A stretch of 64,000 bases of DNA from JBMYZL01 sp965661765 (GCA_965661765.1 CBFIFE010000006.1:12539-76538), one strand, 5' to 3'. Shown: positions 1 to 8,852, counted from the stretch's first letter. Notes: generated from the sequence alone by a model not told the origin. Made by a program: numbers and translations.

Positions 1-101
1 AAAAAATCGGGAAGCAGGTGCGGATCATCCCTGAACTCAACTTTTACCTGGACGACAGCCTCGATCACTACGAGGCCGTGGACCAAGCCCTGAAGTCGTG
101 A
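1..101 (+). CDS. rbfA: Ribosome-binding factor A, C-terminal fragment
   Basis: Only the last 32 or so codons are inside the window; the frame enters from the left edge and ends with TGA at 99-101. The visible tail contains VRIIPELNFYLDDS followed by an acidic helix, which matches the conserved end of RbfA (PEL-F-DDS), a 30S maturation factor binding helix 1 of 16S rRNA. The stop overlaps the GTG start of the next gene, so the two are translationally coupled. Identification rests on this short tail only. Confidence 0.72.
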   Translation, partial: KIGKQVRIIPELNFYLDDSLDHYEAVDQALKS

Positions 102-1339
102 ACCTCCCCCTGCTTCTGGCCCGCCGCTACGCATTTCAGTTTCGGAGCAGAAGAAACTTGACCCACCTCATCTCGGGCATTTCGATGTTTGTCATCGCAG
201 CAGTGACCGCGGCGATGGTGGCGATTTTGTCGGCCTTCAATGGGATCGAAGGGGTGGTGGAGGAACTCTTTGGAACCCTTGACGGGCCCGCAGCTGTGCT
301 GCCGAGGGAGGGTTCTGCGTTGCCTGATTCGGTGGCGGTTTGGCTTGCCGGCCAGCCCGAAGTCGGTCGCATCGCCCGGGTGATCGAGGACGATGCTGTG
401 ATTCGCTTCGGGGATGAGGGCGCAGAGGTGGTGACGGTGCTCGGGCTGGACACAGCGATGCTCGCCATGACGCGGCTCGACGCGGCTTCCCGGTACGCCG
501 ACCGACAATGGTCCGACCCAGCGGCCGAGGTGCCTGGCGTGGCGTTGGGCCTCGGGGTGCGCAACTTGCTCGGCGTGGGTGTGGGCGCGCCCGGAGACCA
601 GCGGGCCATCCTGACCTTGAGCGCGCCCCAACGCGGCAAGCGGTTGTCGCGGCTGCGGGAACAGGCCTTTGTCTCCCGGCGGGTGGTGGCCACTGACGTG
701 TTCTCCATCAATGCCGACCTCGACTCCCGCTATGTGCTGGTGTCTTTGCCCACGGCGAGCGACCTGTTCAACCGTTCTGGAGAATTGTCCCGGGTGGAGT
801 GGGCACCGCGCGACGGGATGACCCTGGCCACGGCGGTACAGAACTTGCAAGCCCGGCTGGCGGGCAGCCCCTACAAAATCCGCACCCGTGCGGAGAAAAA
901 CCAGCTCATCACAAAGACGAACCGCGCCGAAAAATGGGCCACCTTCGCCATCCTGAGCTTCATCCTCATTGTGGCCGCCTTCAACGTGATGGCCTCGTTG
1001 ACGATGTTGCTGCTCGACAAACGCGGGGACATCGAAGTCCTCCAGGCCATGGGCCTGACCGGCCGGCGGCTGGAGCGGGCGTTTTCCCTCCAGGGACTGA
1101 TGATCAACGCTGTCGGAGGATTGAGCGGAGCGGGCATCGGCCTGCTGCTGGTCAAAGGCCAAGAACAATTCGGCTGGCTCAAACTCGAAGGGTCGGTGGT
1201 CCCTGCCTACCCGGTGGCCTTGTCCTGGCCCGACGTGGCCGGGGTGCTGGCGGTGGTGCTGTTCATCGGCGGCCTGGGCTCGGCCCTGATGGTGCGGGTG
1301 CTGGTTCGGCGGATGACGTCCGCAAGTGGCCTCATTTGA
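98..1339 (+). CDS. ABC transporter permease, LolC/LolE-type (FtsX family)
   Basis: Predicted 413-residue inner-membrane permease of the lipoprotein-releasing family. The layout is typical: an N-terminal membrane helix at about residues 22-45, a large periplasmic domain to about residue 275, then three helices near 280-305, 330-352 and 372-400. The segment before the second helix (TNRAEKWATFAILSF) resembles LolC/LolE. By analogy it would work with an ATP-binding LolD partner, not present here, to extract lipoproteins from the inner membrane. The GTG start at 98 overlaps the rbfA stop. FtsX-fold permeases are hard to separate by eye, so the exact substrate is inferred. Confidence 0.85.
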   Translation: MNLPLLLARRYAFQFRSRRNLTHLISGISMFVIAAVTAAMVAILSAFNGIEGVVEELFGTLDGPAAVLPREGSALPDSVAVWLAGQPEVGRIARVIEDDAVIRFGDEGAEVVTVLGLDTAMLAMTRLDAASRYADRQWSDPAAEVPGVALGLGVRNLLGVGVGAPGDQRAILTLSAPQRGKRLSRLREQAFVSRRVVATDVFSINADLDSRYVLVSLPTASDLFNRSGELSRVEWAPRDGMTLATAVQNLQARLAGSPYKIRTRAEKNQLITKTNRAEKWATFAILSFILIVAAFNVMASLTMLLLDKRGDIEVLQAMGLTGRRLERAFSLQGLMINAVGGLSGAGIGLLLVKGQEQFGWLKLEGSVVPAYPVALSWPDVAGVLAVVLFIGGLGSALMVRVLVRRMTSASGLI

Positions 1340-1387
1340 TCACGGAAAAACAACATTTGGAGGCTGACCTTTTGCGAAATTTGCAAC

Positions 1388-2254
1388 GTGAGATACAGCA
1401 CCCTTTTTTGTTTGATGTGGGTTGGGACGGCAAACGTCCTAAGCCAGATATCCGTTCAATTGGACCCTGTGACGCTTTGTCCGGGCGAATGCCACGAAAT
1501 CACCGTGAGCGTCACTGGGGCCACCCCGCCGATCTCTTACCAGTGGTCTGCTCCTGACGCCTCCACATTCCCCCTGCTCCAAGCAGGACCGGCCGATTTG
1601 CCGACACTGTCGGTCTGCATGCCGGCCGAAGGCACCCCAGCCCCACTTGCCCTGCACCTCGACGTGACCGACGATGCCGGCGCGATGGGCGCCGCGAACA
1701 CCGAAGTGTCGAGCCTTCCGGCCCCTGCGGTCGACTTTGCTTGGTTTCCCGAGGAACCGATGCTCGGCGAGCCCGTCACCTTCCGAACCTTGGGCAACGA
1801 TGATGCCGCCGCGACTTGGCAGTTCTCCGATGCAGATTTCGTGGGCAACAACACCACCGGGATGGGCTCGGAAGTGCTGGTGGCCTTTGATCAACCTGGC
1901 AGCCAAATCGTCGAAGTCGCCGTAACCAACGATCACGGCTGCGCCGCCGACACCGCGCATCGGTTGGAGGTCCAGCCCACGGTGTACCTGTTCGTGCCCA
2001 GTGCATTCACGCCGAATCAAGACGGCCTCAACGATGGCTTCAAGGTCCATGGGACGTACATCGAAGAATACAGCATTGCCATCCTGAACCGTTGGGGCAA
2101 CACGGTTTACACCTCCACGGACATCCACCAAGGGTGGGCAGGCGGCCAGCAGGAGACCCTCATCGCGGATGGGCCCTACACCTATTGGATTCAATACCGC
2201 GATCGGGCAGGCATCCTGCGCGAACGTCGGGGCATGCTCAATGCCTTTCGCTGA
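1388..2254 (+). CDS. Secreted protein with PKD-like region and gliding-motility C-terminal (CHU_C, T9SS type B) domain
   Basis: 288 residues with a signal peptide (about 1-19, hydrophobic, ending near VLSQ). A Cys-containing beta region follows, then a PKD-like stretch around 115-195 (the SDADF and GSQIVEV segments). From about residue 200 there is a canonical gliding-motility-associated domain: FVPSAFTPNQDGLNDGF, then a NRWGNTVY segment and a final Tyr-rich strand. In Bacteroidota this domain directs export and surface attachment by the type IX secretion system. The PKD-like region may bind sugar or protein, but no catalytic motif is visible. It lies 48 bp after the permease and convergent to dusB. 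Confidence 0.85.
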   Translation: MRYSTLFCLMWVGTANVLSQISVQLDPVTLCPGECHEITVSVTGATPPISYQWSAPDASTFPLLQAGPADLPTLSVCMPAEGTPAPLALHLDVTDDAGAMGAANTEVSSLPAPAVDFAWFPEEPMLGEPVTFRTLGNDDAAATWQFSDADFVGNNTTGMGSEVLVAFDQPGSQIVEVAVTNDHGCAADTAHRLEVQPTVYLFVPSAFTPNQDGLNDGFKVHGTYIEEYSIAILNRWGNTVYTSTDIHQGWAGGQQETLIADGPYTYWIQYRDRAGILRERRGMLNAFR

Positions 2255-2277
2255 GTCCGAGATGAGCCGTTGGAGAA

Positions 2278-3267
2278 TCAGGCCCAGGCCAAATCCATCT
2301 CCGCCAACCCATCGAGTTTCGCCCGAACATCCGCCGGCTCATCGAGGGTCACAAGGTCCAGCCGGTGCTGCTTGAAGTCCCGGAACCCCTTGAAATAATT
2401 CGCGTAGTGGCGGCGCATCTCGACGACCCCCAGCCGGTCGCCCTTCCATTCGATGCTCCGCTCGAAATGTTCACGAGCGGTGGCCACCCGCTCCGCGAAG
2501 GCAATCGGCGGCATGACCTCGCCACCCGTGGCCATGTAGTGCTTGATCTCCCGGAAAATCCAAGGCGAACCGATGGCCGCTCGGCCGATCATGATCCCAT
2601 CCACCCCGTACCGCTCGCGGTATTCCACCGCCTTCGCCGGTGAATCGATGTCTCCGTTGCCAAACACCGGAATGTGCATCCGTGGGTTGTTCTTCACCGC
2701 CGCAATCAAAGACCAATCCGCCTCCCCCTTGTACATCTGCGCGCGGGTTCGGCCGTGGATGCTGATCGCCTGGATCCCCACGTCTTGAAGCCTTTCGGCC
2801 ACCTCCACGATGTACTTGGAATTGTCATCCCAGCCCAAGCGCGTCTTCACGGTCACCGGCAACTTGCACGTCTCGACGATCTCGCGCGTCATCTCCACCA
2901 TCTTCGGGATGTCTTGCAAAATCCCGGCCCCGGCCCCCCGACAAGCCACCTTCTTCACCGGACACCCGTAGTTGATGTCCACCACGTCCGGCCCCGCCGC
3001 CTCTGTGATGGCCGCTGCCTGGCGCATGGACTCGATTTCGGACCCGAAGATTTGGATCCCAATCGGCCGCTCATATTCAAAAATGTCCAGCTTTGCCCGA
3101 CTCTTCGCCGCATCCCGAATCAGCCCCTCCGAGGAGATGAACTCCGTGTACATCATGTCCGCGCCAAACTTCTTGCACAACGCACGAAACGGCGGATCGC
3201 TCACGTCCTCCATCGGGGCGAGCAACAGCGGGAATTCACCGATTTCTACATCTCCTATTCTGACCAT
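2278..3267 (-). CDS. dusB: tRNA-dihydrouridine synthase DusB
   Basis: 329-residue FMN-dependent tRNA-dihydrouridine synthase, reducing specific uridines in the D-loop with NADPH. The TIM barrel begins with PLLLAPMEDVSDPPFR (FMN binding). The catalytic cysteine is C102 in INYGCPVKKV, followed by KTRLGWDD, SIHGRTRAQMYKGEADW and FGNGDI, all hallmarks of the family. The ATG at 3267 was chosen because translation further upstream gives no family similarity and would run into the divergent gene. The tail past the barrel carries the tRNA-binding helical domain. Convergent with the T9SS cargo gene, 23 bp apart. Confidence 0.95.
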   Translation of the reverse strand: MVRIGDVEIGEFPLLLAPMEDVSDPPFRALCKKFGADMMYTEFISSEGLIRDAAKSRAKLDIFEYERPIGIQIFGSEIESMRQAAAITEAAGPDVVDINYGCPVKKVACRGAGAGILQDIPKMVEMTREIVETCKLPVTVKTRLGWDDNSKYIVEVAERLQDVGIQAISIHGRTRAQMYKGEADWSLIAAVKNNPRMHIPVFGNGDIDSPAKAVEYRERYGVDGIMIGRAAIGSPWIFREIKHYMATGGEVMPPIAFAERVATAREHFERSIEWKGDRLGVVEMRRHYANYFKGFRDFKQHRLDLVTLDEPADVRAKLDGLAEMDLAWA

Positions 3268-3312
3268 CGCGATTTTCCGACGAACTTGCGGCCGGAACCG
3301 CAAAAATACGAG

Positions 3313-4305
3313 ATGATTCGACGCGCTTTTTCGGACATGCACCCCCTGCTGCAGATGGTCTTTTTTTTCAGCATGCTCATCTCGGGAATGGCGATTGCGT
3401 TGGGCCTGGGCATGGCGGGGCTGGCCGCGATGTCTGGCGCGGGGTTCGAGGAGACAATGAATGCGGCAGCGCGGCCAGGCAGCGAATGGGGCAAGGTGGT
3501 CAACATTGTGCTCAATTCTGCAAACCAAATCATTGCCTTCGCCCTCGCCGCCCTCCTTTTCCATTGGCTCTTCGGGGGCAGCCTGCGCACGGCGTTCGCC
3601 CCGACCCTCGAAGGCTCGGACCGACCGGTCATCGGTTGGGTCCTCGCCGCCGGACTCGCGGCGCTGGCGATGTCACCGGTGCTGGATTTGACCTACCGCC
3701 TCAACCGCATGATTGTCGAGGCGACCCCCATCGGCCCGCTCGTCGCGCAATACGAAAGCGCGGCAGAAGTGGTGACGCGCGCGCTGCTGACGATGCCGGA
3801 CCTGCCCAGTTTTGGGATGACGCTCGTCACCATCGCGCTGCTCCCCGCCGTCTGCGAGGAGATTGCCTTTCGGGGGGTCCTGATGCCCCGCATTGCGAGG
3901 ACTTCTGGCAACATTCATTTGGCGGTGTGGGTCAGTGCGGCCTTGTTCAGCGCCGTGCACATGCAGTTTTTCGGGTTCATCCCGCGCATGCTCATCGGCG
4001 CGGGCCTCGGCTACCTGACGATTCACAGCGGCCGGTTGTGGCCCGCGGTTGTGGCCCACTTCGTCAACAACGGCTCGGCGGTCATCGCCGCCTACGTGCT
4101 GGGGGAAGAGTGGCTGGCCACCGGCCTCGACCCGATGTCGCCATGGGGCACGGAAGACCTGATTTATGCCGCCGGTTGCGGGGTGGTGCTGGTGGGGGTG
4201 GTGGTTTGGCTCCGGCGCAGGCCGCGCACGTTTGAGGCGACCAGCACGGCGTACCTGCAGAACGAGAACGCCGGCCGAAGCGGCAAAGGCGTCAGAACGC
4301 GTTGA
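3313..4305 (+). CDS. CPBP-family intramembrane metalloprotease (CAAX/Abi type)
   Basis: 330 residues, about eight membrane segments. The signature motifs are present in order: EE at 182-183 within CEEIAFRG with Arg187 (EExxxR), H216 in SAVHMQFF, and H249 in VAHFVNNG. These form the di-metal active site of Rce1-like glutamic/metalloproteases. The ATG at 3313 places the first hydrophobic helix shortly after a short basic N-terminus; the 45-bp gap to dusB must carry both divergent promoters. Substrates in Bacteroidota are unknown; roles in protein processing or bacteriocin self-immunity are known elsewhere in the family. Confidence 0.88.
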   Translation: MIRRAFSDMHPLLQMVFFFSMLISGMAIALGLGMAGLAAMSGAGFEETMNAAARPGSEWGKVVNIVLNSANQIIAFALAALLFHWLFGGSLRTAFAPTLEGSDRPVIGWVLAAGLAALAMSPVLDLTYRLNRMIVEATPIGPLVAQYESAAEVVTRALLTMPDLPSFGMTLVTIALLPAVCEEIAFRGVLMPRIARTSGNIHLAVWVSAALFSAVHMQFFGFIPRMLIGAGLGYLTIHSGRLWPAVVAHFVNNGSAVIAAYVLGEEWLATGLDPMSPWGTEDLIYAAGCGVVLVGVVVWLRRRPRTFEATSTAYLQNENAGRSGKGVRTR

Positions 4306-4308
4306 CCC

Positions 4309-4986
4309 TCAAGCCTCTCCCCGGAGAAACGCCCGGGCAATCAACAAATCCTCGGGCGTTGTGACCTTGATGTTTTCCGGATTTCCGTCCACCAACGTGA
4401 TGGCTTCGCCGGCGTATTCGTACACACTGGCGTCGTCCGTGAACCGGCTGTCATAAGGCACGTCGTACGCCGCCCGAATGCGCGCCAAATCGAAGCACTG
4501 CGGCGTCTGCACCGCCCGCAAACCCGCCCGATTCAGGGCGTGGGACCCAGCCCCGAGCACCTCGCGGATGCTGTCCTTGACAGGCACGACCGGAATGGCG
4601 GAGCCGGTCCTGCCCGCCGCGGTCGCAAAACATCGGCGAATGGTCTCCACGTCCGGAAAAGGCCGGACCGCATCGTGGATGGCCACCACCCCTTGGCCGG
4701 GCAACGCCGCCAACCCCGCCTTCACGGAGTGAAACCGCTCCTCGCCCCCGGGCACCACCCGATGAACGCCCGCAGGACCGTGCGCCGCCTCCAAGGCCTC
4801 GAACGCCGCGAACAGCCCCGGGTAGAGCACGAGCGTCACATCGAGCGCATCGCCCAGCGCCGCCCGGAAGCGACGAAGGGTCCACCACATCAGCGGCAGA
4901 CCCTCCAGTTCGATGAATTGCTTGGCGACCGACGTCCGCATCCGCGTGCCGGTTCCGCCCGCAACAACGATCAAAAATCGCTCCAC
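4309..4986 (-). CDS. ispD: 2-C-methyl-D-erythritol 4-phosphate cytidylyltransferase
   Basis: 225 residues. Transfers CMP from CTP to methylerythritol phosphate in the non-mevalonate isoprenoid pathway. The CTP-binding loop is GGTGTRM at 10-16 with the catalytic Lys22 in AKQF; HDAVRPF at 104-110 and the SRFTDDASVYE segment near the end bind nucleotide and substrate. Length is normal. It is the last gene of a minus-strand run dCMP deaminase, S41 protease, superoxide dismutase, ispD, 4 bp after the dismutase. Its product feeds the isoprenoid chains made by the polyprenyl synthase (29460-30443) and UppS (51394-52215). Confidence 0.95.
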   Translation of the reverse strand: MERFLIVVAGGTGTRMRTSVAKQFIELEGLPLMWWTLRRFRAALGDALDVTLVLYPGLFAAFEALEAAHGPAGVHRVVPGGEERFHSVKAGLAALPGQGVVAIHDAVRPFPDVETIRRCFATAAGRTGSAIPVVPVKDSIREVLGAGSHALNRAGLRAVQTPQCFDLARIRAAYDVPYDSRFTDDASVYEYAGEAITLVDGNPENIKVTTPEDLLIARAFLRGEA

Positions 4987-4990
4987 AAGA

Positions 4991-5599
4991 TCAACCCTTG
5001 GCAGCTGCGTAACGGCGGGCCACCTCGTCCCAGTTGATGACGCTGAAGAACGCTGCGATGTAGTCCGGGCGACGGTTCTGGTAGTTCAGGTAGTACGCGT
5101 GCTCCCAAACATCGAGGCCCAGAATCGGCGTGCCCTCGCAGCCCATGCCGGGCATCAGGGGGTTGTCCTGGTTTGCCGTGGAGCACACCTCCAACTTGCC
5201 GTCCTTGCCGACGCACAACCACGCCCAGCCTGAGCCGAAGCGGGTCGCCGCCGCTGCCGCAAATGCCTCGCGGAAACGGGCCAGCCCGCCGAGGTCAGCA
5301 TCAATGGCCGCAGCGAGGTCACCTGTGGGCTCTCCTCCCCCGTTGGGCGACATCACCGACCAAAACAAGTTGTGGTTGTAGTACCCTCCGCCATTGTTGC
5401 GGATCGCGCCATTGTCCACGTGACCGGCGAGCAACTCCTCGATGGTCTTGCCCGCAAGGTCTGTCCCTTCAACAGCGGCGTTCAACTTCGCGGTGTAGCC
5501 CGCATGGTGCTTGCCGTGGTGGATTTCCATCGTCCGGGCGTCGATATGTGGCTCAAGCGCATCAAACGCGTAGCCGAGGGCAGGTAATTCAAATGCCAT
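4991..5599 (-). CDS. sodA: Superoxide dismutase, Mn/Fe family
   Basis: 202 residues. Converts superoxide to oxygen and hydrogen peroxide. Metal ligands are visible as H27 (MEIHHGKHH), H76 (YNHNLFW), D163 and H167 (DVWEHAYYL). Gln144 in ANQDNP and the glycine-rich GGGYYNH segment are typical of the Mn-type second sphere, so Mn or cambialistic use is more likely than Fe; this is inferred from motif context only. No signal peptide, hence cytoplasmic. The ATG at 5599 was chosen because the family starts with AFELPALGYA. It overlaps the preceding protease gene by 11 bp, and a TATCTTTG promoter element lies at 5634-5641 inside that gene. Confidence 0.95.
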   Translation of the reverse strand: MAFELPALGYAFDALEPHIDARTMEIHHGKHHAGYTAKLNAAVEGTDLAGKTIEELLAGHVDNGAIRNNGGGYYNHNLFWSVMSPNGGGEPTGDLAAAIDADLGGLARFREAFAAAAATRFGSGWAWLCVGKDGKLEVCSTANQDNPLMPGMGCEGTPILGLDVWEHAYYLNYQNRRPDYIAAFFSVINWDEVARRYAAAKG

Positions 5600-7310
5600 G
5601 TCGTGAAAGATTTTGTTGTGATTTGTCTGATTGCAAAGATAGTTGGCCGGCGACGATGGTTTGGTCTTCTGGGTGTTCAAGCCAAACCCGAGCCTCCCCC
5701 ACCATCCGGTCCTGACCGAGCATCACCTCGTGGTACGCCGACTCCCCGAAGAGGTTGCGGGCCACCTGCGCCCCGATGCGCAGGCGAATCACCTCGCGCT
5801 CCCCGTCATCAAACGCGGGGACGACGAACCCAGCAGAGTCGGCCGCCTGCGTCAGCACGGCCAGCGCTTCATCGAACGTCGCTTCGGGCAGCGAACGCCA
5901 GTCCGACACCCCTTCCAAGTCAGGGCGCCGGGCGTCGACAAAGTCAAAAGCGGCATCGCGCAGCACCCCAGCCCACGCCACGTCGGCGAGGAAATTGGAA
6001 TAACGGCTGGTGTCAAAGGGCACAAAGACGTCGGGTGTGATGCCCCCGCCACCGAACACCACGCGGCCTTCCGGGGTCACGTACCGCAGCGAGTCCGGCT
6101 GCACGATGCTGTCGCGGTGGAACAACTCACCGGAATCGTAGCGCTCCACATAGTCATCACCGTAGTCCACATCCCGTCCGTACGGCTTTTGAATTGCGCG
6201 CCCTGTCGGGGTGTAAAAGCGCGCCACGGTCAGGCGCAGGGCGCCCGATCCCGGCAAGCCAAACTCCTCCTGCACCAGTCCCTTCCCGAACGAACGGCGC
6301 CCAATCGTCACGCCCCGATCGTTGTCCTGAATGGCGCCGGCAAAAATTTCGGAGGCCGAAGCACTCGACTCATCGATGAGCACAGCGAGGTCCCAATCGA
6401 CCCACCGACCATCGCGGGCGGCCTTGTAGGTGCGTCGGGGGGAGTGTGAACCTTCGGTGTAGACCACCATTTGGCCTGAACGCAAGAAAGACTTGACCAT
6501 CGGCACGACCGCATTCAGGTAGCCGCCACCGTTGCCCCGCAAATCCACCACGACCTTCCGGAGGCCTTCGGCGTCAAGCTGCTCCATGGCGGCTTCGAAC
6601 TCATCGGCGGTGTTTGCGGCGAACCGGACGACTTTGATGTATCCGATGTCGGTGTCGGGAAGGGCGGCCGTGGCCACCACGCTGTGGATGGGGATGCGAT
6701 CGCGTTCGAGGGTCACGTCAAAAACGGATTTGCCCGGGCGATGAATGCCGACGCGCACTTCGGTGCCACGCGGGCCTTTGAGCAGTTCGAGAACACGGGC
6801 GTTCGTGAGGTCAGGGCCGGAAATGGGTTCGCCGTCGACCGAAACAATGCAATCCCCTGCCCGAATGCCTGCCGATTCCGATGGCCCTCCCGCGATGGTC
6901 TGCACCACACGCAGGGAGTCGGTGGAAATGAGAAACTCCACGCCGATGCCTTCGAAATTGCCCTCCATCGGCTCGGCCATCGCCGCCAACTCCTCCGGGC
7001 TGAAGTAATACGAGTGCGGGTCGAGCTTTTCGAGGATCGCATCCACAGCGACCGTCTCGAGCTCATCGCGGAGGATGGGGTCGACGTAGGTGTGCTCGAT
7101 TTGGTCCAAAATGTGCACCAACCGCCCCCGGGTCTCGCCGCCCATTCCCATCATCGTCCGCTGGTTCTCAAAGCCTCCCGTCTGCATGCCCAGCACGATG
7201 CCCGCCACCAGCACCACCGCATACAGCATGGGCTGATACGCCGGGGCGATCTTGCGGCTCCCCGCGGCTGGCGCACGGTTTTCGGCAGGTTCGGGTCCTT
7301 CGAGGTTCAT
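5589..7310 (-). CDS. C-terminal processing peptidase, S41 family
   Basis: 573 residues. One membrane anchor at about 28-46, then the S41 N-terminal helices, a PDZ domain around 120-200 (GIGVEF through VGIHRPG), and the protease core. The Ser/Lys dyad is most likely Ser318 in SSASASEI and Lys343 in SFGKGLVQ, 25 residues apart as in Prc/CtpA. DLRGNGGGYLN precedes the nucleophile. The protein should face the periplasm and trim C-termini of envelope proteins. Its start overlaps the stop of the dCMP deaminase gene by 4 bp (ATGA) and its end overlaps sod by 11 bp. Confidence 0.93.
   Translation of the reverse strand: MNLEGPEPAENRAPAAGSRKIAPAYQPMLYAVVLVAGIVLGMQTGGFENQRTMMGMGGETRGRLVHILDQIEHTYVDPILRDELETVAVDAILEKLDPHSYYFSPEELAAMAEPMEGNFEGIGVEFLISTDSLRVVQTIAGGPSESAGIRAGDCIVSVDGEPISGPDLTNARVLELLKGPRGTEVRVGIHRPGKSVFDVTLERDRIPIHSVVATAALPDTDIGYIKVVRFAANTADEFEAAMEQLDAEGLRKVVVDLRGNGGGYLNAVVPMVKSFLRSGQMVVYTEGSHSPRRTYKAARDGRWVDWDLAVLIDESSASASEIFAGAIQDNDRGVTIGRRSFGKGLVQEEFGLPGSGALRLTVARFYTPTGRAIQKPYGRDVDYGDDYVERYDSGELFHRDSIVQPDSLRYVTPEGRVVFGGGGITPDVFVPFDTSRYSNFLADVAWAGVLRDAAFDFVDARRPDLEGVSDWRSLPEATFDEALAVLTQAADSAGFVVPAFDDGEREVIRLRIGAQVARNLFGESAYHEVMLGQDRMVGEARVWLEHPEDQTIVAGQLSLQSDKSQQNLSRHGI
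5634..5641 (-). promoter_or_regulatory. Candidate promoter -7 element for superoxide dismutase
   Basis: On the minus strand the sequence is TATCTTTG, an exact match to the Bacteroidota TAnnTTTG element, 34 bp before the ATG of the dismutase gene and inside the 3' end of the protease gene. No clear TTG -33 element is at the usual distance. It could allow sod to be expressed apart from the upstream operon. Confidence 0.4.
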
Positions 7311-7747
7311 CGTTCTTCGTCGTCAGGTAAGTGTACAATTTCCACCCCCGCTTGGTTCAAAAAGACCAAACCACTGCTGTCCTTGTACACATCTCGGTAC
7401 ACCACGCGCTCAATGCCGGCTTGGTGGATGAGCTTGGCGCATTCCCGGCATGGGCTCAAGGTGATGTACAACGTGGCGCCCGTTGAACTGTTGTTCGACC
7501 GGGCCAACTTCGTGATGGCGTTCGCCTCGGCGTGCAGGACATACCAGTGGGTGTCACCTCCTTCGTTCTCGCAGGGGTTCGGAAACCCTGTCGGGGCGCC
7601 ATTGTACCCATCGGCGATGATCATCCTGTCCTTGACAATCAAGGCGCCGACCTGCTTCCGCTCACAATGCGACAGGCGCGCCCACTCCCGGGCCATGCGC
7701 ATGTAGGCACGATCGTAACGGTATTGTTTGGCCTGCTTCTTGTCCAT
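7307..7747 (-). CDS. dCMP/cytidine deaminase family protein (ComEB-like)
   Basis: 146 residues. Zinc-dependent deaminase of the dCMP deaminase/ComEB group, converting dCMP to dUMP for thymidylate synthesis. Zinc and catalytic residues are in HAEAN (H72, E74) and PCREC (C100, C103); the NGAPTGFPNPCE segment is characteristic of dCMP deaminases. The ATG at 7747 gives the usual short charged N-terminus, whereas longer forms run into the divergent adenosyltransferase. First gene of the minus-strand run leading to ispD. Confidence 0.88.
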   Translation of the reverse strand: MDKKQAKQYRYDRAYMRMAREWARLSHCERKQVGALIVKDRMIIADGYNGAPTGFPNPCENEGGDTHWYVLHAEANAITKLARSNNSSTGATLYITLSPCRECAKLIHQAGIERVVYRDVYKDSSGLVFLNQAGVEIVHLPDDEER

Positions 7748-7796
7748 TTTCAAGGTGCAAGTTACTGCGCACAGCGTCCTTCGTAGCTTCGCAGTC

Positions 7797-8348
7797 ATGC
7801 AGATTTACACCCGCACAGGAGACGATGGCACAACCGGCCTTTTCGGCGGTGGCCGGGTTCGGAAAGATGCCTTGCGCATCGAGGCCTACGGAACGCTGGA
7901 CGAGCTGAATGCGCACCTGGGCGCGCTGGCGGATCAGCCCGCCTTGCCGACGGAGGACGTCGCTTGGCTGCGGACTTTGCAGGCGGATTTGTTCGCAATG
8001 GGCAGCCACCTCGCGACGACGGGTGAGGAGATGCGCCAGCATTTGCCGCCTTTGCCGGTGGATCGGATTGCAGAAATGGAAGCTTGGATGGACCAAACCT
8101 CCACCGCCCTCCCGCCACTGACCGCCTTCATTTTGCCGGGCGGACATCCGGCCGTCAGCGCCGCCCACCTCTGCCGCGTGGTGTGCCGGCGCGCCGAACG
8201 ACGTGTCGTGGCGTTGGCCGATCACGAGACGATCGAAGACATCATTCCACAGTACCTCAACCGGCTCAGCGATGTTTTTTTCATGTGGGCGCGCCGCATT
8301 TCGCACCACACGAACACCGAAGAAATTCTTTGGAAATCAGGGAGTTGA
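7797..8348 (+). CDS. ATP:cob(I)alamin adenosyltransferase, PduO type
   Basis: 183 residues, all-helical PduO-type enzyme that transfers the adenosyl group of ATP to cob(I)alamin. The family starts with the ATP loop MQIYTRTGDDGTTGLFGG, followed by RIEAYGTLDELNAHLG, FILPGGHPAVSAAHLCR and VCRRAERRVV, all present. The ATG at 7797 sits exactly at the conserved N-terminus. It implies that the organism uses adenosylcobalamin, for example in methylmalonyl-CoA mutase, which is not in this window. It is divergent from the dCMP deaminase, with a 49-bp gap containing TAGCTTCG (one change from TAnnTTTG). Confidence 0.95.
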   Translation: MQIYTRTGDDGTTGLFGGGRVRKDALRIEAYGTLDELNAHLGALADQPALPTEDVAWLRTLQADLFAMGSHLATTGEEMRQHLPPLPVDRIAEMEAWMDQTSTALPPLTAFILPGGHPAVSAAHLCRVVCRRAERRVVALADHETIEDIIPQYLNRLSDVFFMWARRISHHTNTEEILWKSGS

Positions 8349-8424
8349 GAGCTTTTTTCGCAAGTTTTTCGCAAGATTGAAACTTTCTCGCCGCGCATTC
8401 GTTTATGGGGATTGAGGGTGCAAC

Positions 8425-8454
8425 TTGCATCCGTCGACGAAACTTCTATTTTTG
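8425..8454 (+). promoter_or_regulatory. Bacteroidota-type promoter for the DUF2795 gene
   Basis: TTG at 8425-8427, a 19-bp spacer, and TATTTTTG at 8447-8454 give an exact fit to the published flavobacterial consensus TTG-N17-23-TAnnTTTG. It lies 31 bp before the ATG at 8486. This is one of the clearest promoter matches in the window. Confidence 0.65.
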
Positions 8455-8485
8455 CGCGCTGAACGCGTAAGCAAAGCGGACGATC

Positions 8486-8707
8486 ATGTATTGGACACTG
8501 GAATTGGCCTCCTACTTGGAGGATGCGCCCTGGCCGGCAAGCAAAGACGAGCTCATTGATTTCGCGATGCGGACAGGAGCCCCCTTGGAAGTTGTGGAAA
8601 ACCTCCAACAACTCGAAGATGAAGGAGATGTGTTCGAGACAATCGAGGACATTTGGCCTGACTATCCTTCGAAAGAAGACTTCTTCTTCAACGAAGACGA
8701 ATACTAG
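8486..8707 (+). CDS. DUF2795 domain-containing small protein
   Basis: 73 residues, very acidic. It starts MYWTLELASYLEDAPWPASKDELIDFAMRTG and ends with a Glu/Asp/Phe-rich tail. I recognise it as DUF2795, a small helical protein widely retained in Bacteroidota; function unknown. It has its own strong-looking promoter and is followed at once by a bidirectional terminator, so it is probably expressed as a well-made single-gene transcript. Confidence 0.85.
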   Translation: MYWTLELASYLEDAPWPASKDELIDFAMRTGAPLEVVENLQQLEDEGDVFETIEDIWPDYPSKEDFFFNEDEY

Positions 8708-8733
8708 CGCACACCACCTTGTGTTGTGTTGCG

Positions 8734-8776
8734 AAAAAAGTCGCCCGAGCCCATGGTGGATCGCGGCGGCTTTTTT
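8734..8776. terminator. Bidirectional intrinsic terminator after the DUF2795 gene
   Basis: A 12-bp stem pairs 8734-8745 (AAAAAAGTCGCC) with 8765-8776 (GGCGGCTTTTTT), with one G-U pair and a 19-nt loop. A six-T run closes the plus strand and a six-A run opens it, so it can act in both directions. Confidence 0.85.
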
Positions 8777-8813
8777 GCGTTCTCATCCGAGGAGGCGAAC
8801 GAAAGGAAGGGGC

Positions 8814-8852
8814 AAAAAAAAGAGCGGGCTGCCTTTTGCAAGGTGCCCGCTC
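8814..8852 (-). terminator. Strong intrinsic terminator on the minus strand
   Basis: On the minus strand, GAGCGGGC (8852-8845) pairs perfectly with GCCCGCTC (8829-8822). An inner CCTT/AAGG stem closes a GCAA loop, and eight T residues follow (8821-8814). It ends either the acetyltransferase transcript, whose stop is at 9061, or a separate small RNA from the gap. Confidence 0.85.
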